A stretch of DNA of 64,000 nucleotides from Marinifilum fragile JCM 15579 (GTDB taxonomy: Bacteria; Bacteroidota; Bacteroidia; Bacteroidales; Marinifilaceae). Numbering within the stretch: the stretch's first letter is position 1; each line of letters starts with the position of its first letter. Positions 36,008-44,586 of this stretch are shown one piece after another. The notes below the pieces were generated by a model that made no database searches, had not been told where the DNA came from, and saw only the letters and a list, made by a program, of their open reading frames with translations. Where the stretch lies: assembly GCF_001310955.1 (NCBI RefSeq), contig NZ_BAZX01000012.1:62001-126000 (forward strand), in the 5' to 3' direction. The position numbers were made by a program, and so were the translations under genes.

Positions 36008-37576
36008 TTAATAACCTGAGATATTTGACAGATTTGGATTCGCGTTGATATCTGACGATGGAATTGGAAATACATTATATTTTGCATCAGTTGATTTTCC
36101 TTCTGCAACAGCACCTTTCCATGGCCAATTGTATGTTCCGCCTGTTAGTTTTCCAAATCGAATAAGGTCAGTTCTTCGGTGACACTCCCAATAAAGTTCA
36201 CGAGCTCTTTCATCAAGAATAAAATCTAATGTAAGATCAGCTTCTGTAATATTTGCTGAGGTATTACCATATGCTCTTACTCTAAGTTCGTTGATATAAT
36301 CTACTGCAGCAGTTTTAGTACCACCCGTACCTCCAAGAAGTACAGCTTCAGCATATACCAGATAGAAGTCTGCCAGTCGGTACAATGGGAAGTCGGTATC
36401 AGGGAATGATAAATTTGAACCTACAGCACCAGTTGATGTAACGTTTTTAAATTTACGTAATGCATACCCATCTCTAAAGTTGAAAATATCAGCAATTTCA
36501 AGGTTTTGACCTTCTGTCCAAATTAAACCTCTTTTATCTGTTCCATCAACATCAGGGAAAAGGCTAACGAAAGATGATGTAGTTCGGTTACCACCCCAAC
36601 CACCATCGATACCAGACTCACTTGCAGGCATGTCGCCTCCAACGGTAGAGTGAATGATGAAAGTCATACCTCCCCAAGTTTGAGTGCTATTACCATCTGA
36701 TGTAATAGGGAAAATGATTTCATTGGTTCTTAGGTGATTATCAGCTAAGAATAAATTCTCATAATCAGCTTCTAATGAATAGCTATCTATAATTTTATTA
36801 CTATAGGTAATTGCTTCAGTATACTTAGGAGTATTAATGTAAACTTCTGCATTCAAATACATTTTTGCTAGAATTGCCCACGCTAAACCTTTATCCGCTC
36901 TACCATACTCATTGGTTCCTGGATCCATTAGGTCATTTTCAATAGTAGTAAGTTCAGTTTCTACATAATCAAAAAGTTGTTTTTGCGTTGCCATTTCCGG
37001 GAAGAAAAATGAACCCACTTCATCTTCTTCTGTTACGAATGGCCCACGACCAAACATGTCCAACATGTGATAGTAACTTAGAGCTCTTAATACTCTTGCT
37101 TCATTTCTAAAATCAGAATATTCAGGTTTGTCTGTAGTAAGTTTAATTAAGTTGTTACAGTATGCAATTTGTAGGTTAATACGGTAGTACATTGCTGTCA
37201 CAAACTCATTTGAACTGTTCCAATCCTGGTCATGAAGGTCTCTTAAGTTACCGTCATTCCAAGCACAGATAGCTTCATCAGTTGGAAGCTCCTGGTGATT
37301 CCATAGTAATCTTAAATAGGATGAAAAACCACCATTGATACTACTGATATCCTGATCGCTATCAACTGCTGTTTGACCTCCTAATATAAGCCCTGCATAG
37401 CATTTTGCTAACAGTTGCTTATATGATTCAGCATCAGTTAAAACATTATCACCAGTTTTAATATCCTCATCAAGAGGTGTCGTGTCCAAATCATCCGTAC
37501 ATGATACCAATGCAAATATTAATGCAAATGCTATCAGGATGTAATTTGTTTTATAATATTTCTTATTCATTGTCAA
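36008..37576 (-). CDS. susD: SusD/RagB-family starch-binding lipoprotein
   Basis: The 522-aa protein has lipobox ALVSC followed by TDDLD. The SusD_RagB fold is recognisable by the N-terminal NYILIAFALI signal, the TPR-like helices with RALSYYHMLDMFGRGPFV, the central region AWAILAKMYLNAEVY, and the C-terminal block LRVRAYG..., LDERARELYWECHRRTDLIRFGK and PIPSSDINANPNLS. SusD is the lid of the SusC pore and captures the glycan. It lies 13 bp after susC. Start Met1 or Met3 cannot be told apart. Confidence 0.96.
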   Translation of the reverse strand: MTMNKKYYKTNYILIAFALIFALVSCTDDLDTTPLDEDIKTGDNVLTDAESYKQLLAKCYAGLILGGQTAVDSDQDISSINGGFSSYLRLLWNHQELPTDEAICAWNDGNLRDLHDQDWNSSNEFVTAMYYRINLQIAYCNNLIKLTTDKPEYSDFRNEARVLRALSYYHMLDMFGRGPFVTEEDEVGSFFFPEMATQKQLFDYVETELTTIENDLMDPGTNEYGRADKGLAWAILAKMYLNAEVYINTPKYTEAITYSNKIIDSYSLEADYENLFLADNHLRTNEIIFPITSDGNSTQTWGGMTFIIHSTVGGDMPASESGIDGGWGGNRTTSSFVSLFPDVDGTDKRGLIWTEGQNLEIADIFNFRDGYALRKFKNVTSTGAVGSNLSFPDTDFPLYRLADFYLVYAEAVLLGGTGGTKTAAVDYINELRVRAYGNTSANITEADLTLDFILDERARELYWECHRRTDLIRFGKLTGGTYNWPWKGAVAEGKSTDAKYNVFPIPSSDINANPNLSNISGY

Positions 37577-37589
37577 TGTTATTTGCTAA

Positions 37590-40562
37590 TTAAAACTTAA
37601 CATTTAATCCAAACAAGAATGTTCTTGGTCTTGGATATACATCATTATCGATTCCTCCGTTAACTTCAGGATCTAAACCGCTATAATCTGTTATCACGAA
37701 TGCATTTTGTACAGAAGCATATGCTCTTGCATTAAAATCAAAACCTAATAGAGGTTTTAACAATTTAGTGAAGTTATAGCCAAGAGTGATATTATCAATT
37801 CTTAAGAAAGAAGCATCTTCAAGGAAATAGTCAGAATATTGTTGTGCAGTCTCAAATTGAGATTTGTTAATCTCAGAAGGCATATTGGTTAAATACTCAT
37901 TTACTGTCATCTCTTGGTATCTACCACCTACGATAACATTGTTGTAAATTTGTCCACCAAGTCCAATTCTACCGTTAAATCCAAAATCAAAATCTTTATA
38001 TTTCAAATAAGATGAGAATCCCATATTAACATCCTGAGCAGGATCATCTGCATAATATCTATCTGCAGTTGTAATTTGACCATCATTATTTCGGTCTACA
38101 TAAAGTCCTTCAATTGGCTTTCCGTTTGCATCATAAACTTGCTCGTATACATAGAAAGTATTTAGAGCATGACCTACAGAGTGAATTTGAATGGTATTAC
38201 CAACACCAACACCACTAATACCTCCAACTTCAACTCCTCGGTAATCAGGATCGTCATAGTTAGTCAAACGAGTAACTTCATTCTTATTGTAAGAAAGGTT
38301 AAATCCTACTTCCCAGAACAAATCTTCTTTATCTATTGCGATGGCATTAATCGAGAATTCGAAACCATTATTTTCAAGATCACCTACATTCGTAAGAAGT
38401 CTATCGGTGAAGTTGGTTCCAGCTGGAACTGGAATTGTATTTAATAGGTCTTCGGTTTTACGCTTGTATACATCTATTGTACCATTAAGTCTGTTGTTGA
38501 AGAATCCAAAATCGATACCTGCGTTGTAAGTTGTAGTCTTTTCCCATTGCAAGCCTTCGTCATAACCGTCAGGTCTGATTAAGGTGTAGTAATTACCACC
38601 AAATTGATATCTTGTTCTGGTGTCACTTAATCGATAAGTACCTAAATATGGGTAGTCACCACTATTTAATTCTTGCTGACCTGTCACACCATATCCTAAA
38701 CGAACTTTAACACTACTAATGGCATCAATACTTTTCATGAATTCTTCTTCACTCATTCTCCAAGCAAATGCAGCAGAAGGGAATGTACCCCAACGGTTGT
38801 CTTTGTGAAATCTTGAAGAGCCATCTCTACGAAGAGTAGCAGTTAAGATATACTTGTTTTTAAATGTATAGTTGGCACGACCGAAGAAAGAAACTAAATA
38901 GTTCTCGGTTTCATTTCTTGAATCTTCAATGGTTGCATTGTTTCTGTCCACTTCGAAAGCTGAAGATTTAGACCAGAAGTGTTGCCACTCGTAACCTCCC
39001 ATAACGCTAATTTTACTATCCAAAGATGGCAGATCTTTATCGTATGTAAGGAAGAAATCTAATAATTCGTTCTTTTTTTCCTGAGTATAATCTCTTTTTA
39101 CGCCAGTAGATGAAGCTCTTACCCATGATGCATCCAAATCAGTAATGATATCTCCATCACTATCAGAATAATCATATCCAAGTTTAACACTAGCTTTTAA
39201 ATCAGGGAAGAAGTGTAATTTATAATCAGCTTGAAAATCAGCAATAACTCTCGACACTTCTGACTTATCTGCTTTTTGTTGTAATTGAGCAACAGGGTTA
39301 CGTGTTCCGTTTACGTTTCTAGAACCATCGCTCATCAACCAAGTTGTATATCCTCCATAAATACCTGTTTTATTGAAAACAGATTGAGTTGGATCATAAC
39401 GTAATGCACTTCCGATAGCACCTTTGTCTGCAAACTGATTTTCAATCATCATATACTTAAGACCCATATTAAGTTTTAAATGATCATCGAAGAAGCTTGG
39501 GTTTACATTTAAAGTTCCTGTAGTTCTTTGCATTTCTGAAGTCTGCAAAATACCTTTTTGATCAGTGTAACCAATAGATGCACGGTAAGGAATGTTTTTA
39601 ATAGCTCCTGTAATACCTACATTGTGCTCATGACCAGAAGCATCACGATAAATTTCGTCTTGCCAATCTGTTGAAGCGTTACCAAGTAAATTAGGATTTA
39701 CAGAAGAATTTGTCTTCGCTCTTTCATTTACTAAAGCTCTAAATTCATCAGCACTTAAAACATCAATTGTTTCTTTAATCTTACCAAAAGAAAATTTCGC
39801 ATCGTAAGTTACTTGAATATCTTGTCCGGCTTTTCCTTTTTTGGTAGTGATAAGGATTACACCATTGGATGCTCTGGAACCGTAAATTGCTGTAGCAGAA
39901 GCATCTTTTAAAACTGTAAATGTTTCAATATCATTTGGGTTTAATGAACTTAAAACATTGCTCATACCATCAATAGCTCTGTTGTCCAAAGGAATACCAT
40001 CAATTACAATTAACGGATCGTTACTAGCAGACATAGAAGAACCCCCACGAATACGAATTGTAGAAGCAGAACCAGGAGCACCTCCATCACTTACAATTTG
40101 CACACCAGCAACTTTACCTACGATTAAGTCTTGTGGAGAACTTGTTGAACCTTGATTAAAATCATCAGAGTTTACTGAAAAAACAGCCCCTGTTGCATCA
40201 TCTTTTCTAACCTGACCATAACCAATAACAACAACTTCGGAAAGGTTTTCGGTTTCAACACTTAAAATGACATTTATTTGAGTTTGATCACCGACCAAAA
40301 TCTCTTGTGTTTTGTATCCTACAAATGAAAATACAAGTGTAGAATTAGCATCAACTTTCAGCGTATAATTTCCGTCGATGTCCGTAGTTGTACCAATGGT
40401 GGTACCTTTTACTACAACGGAAACACCAGGTATACCCATGCCATCGTTTGCATCGGTAACAGTACCACTAACTGCCTTTTCTTGTGCCTGTAAAACGGTA
40501 AATGAAAAAACCGTAACAAGCATGAGAAGCAGTTTTCTTAGCATACTAATGTTAAGTTCCAT
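37590..40562 (-). CDS. susC: SusC/RagA-family TonB-dependent receptor for starch oligosaccharides
   Basis: The 990-aa protein has a signal peptide (MLRKLLLMLVTVFSFTVLQAQ if started at Met7, 40544; an ATG at 40562 adds six residues), a carboxypeptidase-like domain (about 28-110), the TonB plug (about 115-235, with NDPLIVIDGIPLDNRAID and KDASATAIYGSRASNGVILI) and a 22-strand-type barrel ending in FLFGLNVKF. It is the first gene of susC-susD-susE-susF-amylase. The starch substrate is inferred from the downstream SusE/F and amylase and the adjoining maltose genes. A LacI-type operator pair lies about 220-240 bp upstream. Confidence 0.96.
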   Translation of the reverse strand: MELNISMLRKLLLMLVTVFSFTVLQAQEKAVSGTVTDANDGMGIPGVSVVVKGTTIGTTTDIDGNYTLKVDANSTLVFSFVGYKTQEILVGDQTQINVILSVETENLSEVVVIGYGQVRKDDATGAVFSVNSDDFNQGSTSSPQDLIVGKVAGVQIVSDGGAPGSASTIRIRGGSSMSASNDPLIVIDGIPLDNRAIDGMSNVLSSLNPNDIETFTVLKDASATAIYGSRASNGVILITTKKGKAGQDIQVTYDAKFSFGKIKETIDVLSADEFRALVNERAKTNSSVNPNLLGNASTDWQDEIYRDASGHEHNVGITGAIKNIPYRASIGYTDQKGILQTSEMQRTTGTLNVNPSFFDDHLKLNMGLKYMMIENQFADKGAIGSALRYDPTQSVFNKTGIYGGYTTWLMSDGSRNVNGTRNPVAQLQQKADKSEVSRVIADFQADYKLHFFPDLKASVKLGYDYSDSDGDIITDLDASWVRASSTGVKRDYTQEKKNELLDFFLTYDKDLPSLDSKISVMGGYEWQHFWSKSSAFEVDRNNATIEDSRNETENYLVSFFGRANYTFKNKYILTATLRRDGSSRFHKDNRWGTFPSAAFAWRMSEEEFMKSIDAISSVKVRLGYGVTGQQELNSGDYPYLGTYRLSDTRTRYQFGGNYYTLIRPDGYDEGLQWEKTTTYNAGIDFGFFNNRLNGTIDVYKRKTEDLLNTIPVPAGTNFTDRLLTNVGDLENNGFEFSINAIAIDKEDLFWEVGFNLSYNKNEVTRLTNYDDPDYRGVEVGGISGVGVGNTIQIHSVGHALNTFYVYEQVYDANGKPIEGLYVDRNNDGQITTADRYYADDPAQDVNMGFSSYLKYKDFDFGFNGRIGLGGQIYNNVIVGGRYQEMTVNEYLTNMPSEINKSQFETAQQYSDYFLEDASFLRIDNITLGYNFTKLLKPLLGFDFNARAYASVQNAFVITDYSGLDPEVNGGIDNDVYPRPRTFLFGLNVKF

Positions 40563-40717
40563 AAATAGAAATTTAAGATAAATTAGAATTTAGTTAATAG
40601 ATTAGACATGTTTTAAATACTAAAAGAAATATGAACTCAAGTTTCCGACTCTTTAGCTTCCTCTTTTAGCATTCAAAATTATCTAAATCTTAAGTTAGTC
40701 TTAATTTTTTCTATTAC

Positions 40718-40804
40718 CAAAGATACGAAATGGCAAAATCAAGTTTTTAAACCATTGATATTTAAGTGTAAATAAATCATCGCAATCGTTACCGCAAACG
40801 TTTG
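40718..40804 (-). promoter_or_regulatory. Candidate sus promoter with paired LacI-type operators
   Basis: On the minus strand TATCTTTG (plus 40718-40725) fits the -7 consensus TAnnTTTG; the -33 element is poor. Upstream of it lie CAATCGTTAC (40783-40792) and the perfect palindrome CAAACGTTTG (40795-40804). Both are like the sites at 42118 and 7546. The operators sit upstream of the promoter elements, as for an activator. A divergent LacI-family gene starts at 40986. Confidence 0.5.
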
Positions 40805-40985
40805 ATATGTAATTATGTCTATATTTGAATTTGGGAGTTGAATTATAAGTAATAAGTCAATTGGTTTGTTTAAAATTTCCTATATTTACGGATGCTACAG
40901 CAATTTTGATTGGAGTGATTCTAATGCTTTGATAATATTAGGGTTGTGCAATCAATTTGATTTATTAAATCTCTATTAAATATCA

Positions 40986-42002
40986 ATGAGAAGCGGACAA
41001 GTAACAATTAAAGATATTGCAAAGGAATTAGGCATTTCAGCCTCTACTGTATCACGAGCCTTAAAAGATCATCCGGATATCAGTGCAAAAACCAAGGAAG
41101 CTGTAAATGAATTGGCGAAGAAATGGCATTATAAACCCAATGCAGTTGCTCTTAGTTTAAGACATAGTAAATCGAATGTTATTGGAGTCATTATTCCGGA
41201 GATTGTTCATCATTTCTTCTCATCTGTAATTAGTGGGATTGAAAAAATTGCATATGAAGCAGGGTATAATGTTATGATGTTTCAATCGAATGAATCTTAC
41301 GAGCGAGAACTGGCCAATGTACAAGCCTTGTTATCGAGTAGAGTGGATGGAGTGTTGGTGTCGATGTCTAAGGAAACAAGAGATTTTAGTCATTTTAAGG
41401 AATTAAGAGATAATGGCATACCTGTTGTTTTTTTTGATAGAGTTTGCAATGAGCTTTCTTCTGATAATGTAATTGTTGATGACTTTGCGGGTGCTTTTAC
41501 AGCTGTTGAACATCTAATAAATTCGGGTTGTAAAAGAATCGCTCATTTATCTGCGCCACAACACATGCTTTTGGGGCAAAATCGCCAGAAAGGATATAGA
41601 CAAGCCCTGTTGAAACATAAGCTTCCAATTGATGAAGAATTAATTATTAAATGCGACAGCTTTGAGGAGGCATTAGATAAAACTCCGGATTTGTTGAGCC
41701 TTCCACAACCACCTGATGCTATATTTGCTGTTAATGAACTTACAGCAGCAGGTGCATTATCGGTTGTTAAAAAAGCGGGGTTTAAAGTTCCTGAAGATAT
41801 CTCTATTATAGGATTCACAGATGGGGTTGTTTCACGAACTTCTGATCCGGCTTTAACTACTTTAGAACAACACGGGTATGAGGTTGGCTTAAGAGCCAGC
41901 GAGTTGCTTGTTGGAAGAATTAAGGAAGGAAATATGGATTATGAGCCTGTAACCAAGGTTGTAAAGACCAATTTGATTGTTAGGGGATCTACTAGAAATT
42001 GA
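40986..42002 (+). CDS. LacI-family transcriptional regulator of the starch/maltose locus
   Basis: The 338-aa protein has the LacI helix-turn-helix and hinge at the N-terminus (TIKDIAKELGISASTVSRAL, about residues 7-26, and NAVALSLRHSKSN) and the periplasmic-binding-protein-like effector domain (about 62-335: VIGVIIPEIVHHFFSSVISGI is the first strand and helix; IAHLSAP, GYRQAL, AIFAVNE and IIGFTDG follow). It lies between and divergent/parallel to the sus and mal operons, each with CAAWCGTTTG-like sites. The effector is not known, but maltose or an oligosaccharide would fit. Starch loci in Bacteroides use the unrelated SusR instead. Confidence 0.94.
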   Translation: MRSGQVTIKDIAKELGISASTVSRALKDHPDISAKTKEAVNELAKKWHYKPNAVALSLRHSKSNVIGVIIPEIVHHFFSSVISGIEKIAYEAGYNVMMFQSNESYERELANVQALLSSRVDGVLVSMSKETRDFSHFKELRDNGIPVVFFDRVCNELSSDNVIVDDFAGAFTAVEHLINSGCKRIAHLSAPQHMLLGQNRQKGYRQALLKHKLPIDEELIIKCDSFEEALDKTPDLLSLPQPPDAIFAVNELTAAGALSVVKKAGFKVPEDISIIGFTDGVVSRTSDPALTTLEQHGYEVGLRASELLVGRIKEGNMDYEPVTKVVKTNLIVRGSTRN

Positions 42003-42026
42003 TAATCGATGTTATAATATTACAAG

Positions 42027-42053
42027 GAGTTGAGAAAGTTCAACTCTTTTTTT
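42027..42053 (+). terminator. Rho-independent terminator after the LacI-family gene
   Basis: GAGTTGA / TCAACTC (42027-42033 and 42040-42046) with a 6-nt loop, followed by seven T. Confidence 0.88.
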
Positions 42054-42117
42054 GTTTCTAAAAGTTAGAATATCGACTTATAAATAAAAAAAATGTAAAA
42101 AAATATAAAATTTGTTG

Positions 42118-42127
42118 CAATCGTTTG
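42118..42127. promoter_or_regulatory. Candidate LacI-type operator upstream of the maltose operon
   Basis: CAATCGTTTG within TTGCAATCGTTTGAAA. It lies 58 bp upstream of the -33 element of the promoter at 42185-42216. Matches the sites at 7546 (reverse complement, 11 identical bases) and 40795 (one difference in the 10-bp core). Confidence 0.6.
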
Positions 42128-42184
42128 AAATGGGTTTTCAGGCCTGTTTTTACTGGCTTACAGGCAGGTTGAGGCGCAAAACTT

Positions 42185-42216
42185 TTTGACAGATTGCTTA
42201 CTTTTCCTTACTTTTG
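42185..42216 (+). promoter_or_regulatory. Bacteroidetes-type promoter of the maltose operon
   Basis: TTTG at 42185-42188 and TACTTTTG at 42209-42216 (consensus TAnnTTTG) with 20 bp between, exactly the preferred spacing. It leaves a 5' leader of about 275 nt before the MFS gene, in which I see no clear riboswitch. Confidence 0.7.
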
Positions 42217-42498
42217 TCCCAGAGGGAAACCTCTTTTCCGACTTTATAAAATATACTTCCTTATAATATGATCTCATTTCTGGATAATCGAAGGAAATGA
42301 ATAGGATCAAAATCCATTTTTTCTATTTGTGATGTAAAAGTTAGTTGGTCTTAAGCTGTATTGTGTTTTCAATATCGTGGATCATGATTAATTCCTTTTG
42401 TTTCTTTTATCCTAGTGTTGTGATATAAACTGTTACTTTAAAGGCAGTTTAAATTGAAATCAAACTTCTAAAAAGTAAGAAGAATTAATATCGATCAA

Positions 42499-43842
42499 AT
42501 GAAGAAACAACCTCGTTTAAGCTTTTGGCAAATCTGGAACCTGAGCTTTGGATTTTTAGGTGTTCAGTTTGGTTTTGCATTACAAAATGCAAATGCCAGT
42601 AGAATATTAACAAGTTTAGGAGCAGATCCACATGAATTGTCATTTTTCTGGTTGGTGGCCCCAATTATGGGATTGATAGTTCAGCCGGTTGTTGGTGCTG
42701 CAAGTGATAAAACGTGGAACCGCTTGGGAAGAAGATCTCCTTATATTTTGTTCGGTGCAATCGTTTCTATGCTGGCAATGTTCTTAATGCCTAACGCTCC
42801 AATGTTTGTAAAAGCGGGTGGAGCTTTGGTTTTTGGTGTTGTAATGCTTGCATTAATGGATGGATCTTTCAATGTTACTTTCCAGCCATTTAGAGCATTG
42901 GTAGCAGATATGACTCCAGAAGAGCAACGAAATGTGGGTTATTCAGTGCAAAGCTTTTTAATTAACGTAGGTGCTGTAATTGGTTCTGCATTGCCTTTTA
43001 TTATGACAGCTGCTGGAATTTCGAATGAATCAGCAGGAGGTAGTGTTGCTCCTTCGGTAATTTGGTCATTTTATATTGGAGGTTCCCTTCTTTTAATTAG
43101 TGTATTAGTTACAGTATTTAAAACAAAGGAATATCCACCTGAAGAATTTGAGGCTTATAATAACATTACAGAAGAAGATAAGGAAACAAAAGAGAGTTTT
43201 TGGAAATTATTGGTTAATATGCCAAAAACCATGAAGCAATTATCTATTGTGCAATTGTTTTCATGGTTTCCACTATTTCTTTTATGGGTTTACTCTACAA
43301 CTGCAATTTCTCAACATTATTTCGGCGTACCTATCGATTTTAATGCAAAAACAGAAACCAATAAGCAAATTTTAGATGCTTTTAATGAAGCTGGTAACTG
43401 GGTAGGTATCTGTTTTGCAGTTTACAGTTTGGTAGCAGCATTATTTTCTATTCTAATGCCTAAGCTAATTAGCTTGACCAGCAGAAAAACAGTTTATGCA
43501 GGATCTTTAGTTATGGGAGGTATCGGCTTTATATCTACTATGATGTTTAACAACCATTACTTACTATTGATTTCTATGGTAGGTGTAGGTATTGCATGGG
43601 CAGGTATTTTGGCTATGCCTTATACCATTCTATCGGGAGCACTTCCTGCTAAGCGAATGGGAGTTTATATGGGGCTGTTCAACCTTACTGTAGTTGTACC
43701 TCAAATTTTAAGTGGTGTATTTGGAGGACCAATACTTCGTACTTTTTTTGGCGGCAATGGAATTTACATTCTAGTTCTAGCTGGTATTATCATGATTTTA
43801 GGAGCGATATCTGTATTCTTTGTGAAAGAATCAGATAAATAA
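42499..43842 (+). CDS. MFS transporter, SLC45/GPH-like, probable maltose importer
   Basis: The 447-aa protein has about twelve hydrophobic helices. The N-terminal half has SFWQIWNLSFGFLGVQFGFALQ split over helix 1 and the loop-2 motif WNRLGRRSPYI, typical of sucrose/maltose proton symporters of the SLC45/GPH type. The second half contains AWAGILAMPYTILSGALP and KRMGVYMGLFN, also family hallmarks. It is the first gene of the operon with beta-phosphoglucomutase and maltose phosphorylase, so import of maltose (or small maltodextrins) into the cytoplasm is the best reading. The next gene begins after 22 bp. Confidence 0.93.
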   Translation: MKKQPRLSFWQIWNLSFGFLGVQFGFALQNANASRILTSLGADPHELSFFWLVAPIMGLIVQPVVGAASDKTWNRLGRRSPYILFGAIVSMLAMFLMPNAPMFVKAGGALVFGVVMLALMDGSFNVTFQPFRALVADMTPEEQRNVGYSVQSFLINVGAVIGSALPFIMTAAGISNESAGGSVAPSVIWSFYIGGSLLLISVLVTVFKTKEYPPEEFEAYNNITEEDKETKESFWKLLVNMPKTMKQLSIVQLFSWFPLFLLWVYSTTAISQHYFGVPIDFNAKTETNKQILDAFNEAGNWVGICFAVYSLVAALFSILMPKLISLTSRKTVYAGSLVMGGIGFISTMMFNNHYLLLISMVGVGIAWAGILAMPYTILSGALPAKRMGVYMGLFNLTVVVPQILSGVFGGPILRTFFGGNGIYILVLAGIIMILGAISVFFVKESDK

Positions 43843-43864
43843 CAAAAACAATTTATAAAAACTG

Positions 43865-44512
43865 ATGGGAAAGATTAGTGCATGCATCTTCGATTTAGAT
43901 GGTGTGGTTGTTGATACCGCAAAGTATCATTACATCGCATGGAAGAGTTTAGCAAATGAATTGGGATTCGACTTTACCGAGGAGGATAATGAAAGATTGA
44001 AAGGCGTGAGCCGCATGAGATCATTAGATATCCTTTTGGAAATAGGGGGAGTTGAATTGGATGAACAAACAAAACTGGAACTGGCTGATAAGAAGAATAA
44101 AAACTATGTGGAGTACATATTAAAAATGACTCCAGATGAAATACTTCCTGGTGTAAAGGATTTCTTTAATGAACTTAAAGCTAAGGAAATCAAAATTGCT
44201 TTAGGTTCAGCTAGTAAAAACGCTATGACCATTTTAAATCAGTTAGAACTTACTGATTATTTCGATGCAGTTGTTGATGGAACACATGTTAGCAATGCGA
44301 AACCAGATCCTGAAGTATTCTTAAAGGGTGCTGAGTTGTTGGGTGTTTCTCCATCTGAATGTGTTGTTTTTGAAGATGCAGAAGCTGGAGTTGAGGCTGC
44401 TATAAATGGTAATATGAATTGCGTAGGTATCGGATCGCCTGATGTATTGGGAAAAGCAAATATTGTTGTTCCTGGATTTGTGGGTTTTTCAATGACTCAA
44501 TTAAACTTTTAA
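43865..44512 (+). CDS. pgmB: Beta-phosphoglucomutase (HAD superfamily)
   Basis: The 215-aa enzyme has HAD motif I FDLDGVVVDTAKYHYIAW (Asp nucleophile and general acid Asp), the cap-domain loop RLKGVSRMRSLDILL that is specific to beta-PGM, motif II LGSASKNA, motif III KPDPEVFLKGA and motif IV FEDAEAGVEAA. It turns beta-glucose-1-phosphate, the product of the neighbouring inverting maltose phosphorylase, into glucose-6-phosphate. It stands between the transporter and the phosphorylase genes, a usual arrangement for maltose phosphorolysis. Confidence 0.96.
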   Translation: MGKISACIFDLDGVVVDTAKYHYIAWKSLANELGFDFTEEDNERLKGVSRMRSLDILLEIGGVELDEQTKLELADKKNKNYVEYILKMTPDEILPGVKDFFNELKAKEIKIALGSASKNAMTILNQLELTDYFDAVVDGTHVSNAKPDPEVFLKGAELLGVSPSECVVFEDAEAGVEAAINGNMNCVGIGSPDVLGKANIVVPGFVGFSMTQLNF

Positions 44513-44516
44513 CGGT

Positions 44517-44562
44517 AAACAATTAACGTTTAGCAGTAATTGTTTAAAAAGTTAACTGCTAA
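44517..44562 (+). promoter_or_regulatory. Overlapping alternative hairpins between pgmB and the phosphorylase gene
   Basis: AAACAATTA (44517-44525) pairs with TAATTGTTT (44537-44545). TTAGCAGT (44530-44537) pairs with ACTGCTAA (44555-44562). The two stems overlap in position (the second starts in the loop of the first), so they cannot both form. They lie 25 nt before the maltose phosphorylase ATG, inside the operon. Possible roles are mRNA stability or uneven expression of the two genes; none is shown. Confidence 0.55.
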
Positions 44563-44586
44563 TAGCTAATTAAAAGAAAATCAAAC

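Noticed and set aside
42142-42165. GCCTGT / ACAGGC inverted repeat as an operator or terminator
   Set aside because: A 6-bp stem with a 12-nt loop and no T-run; too weak to call in AT-rich leader DNA.
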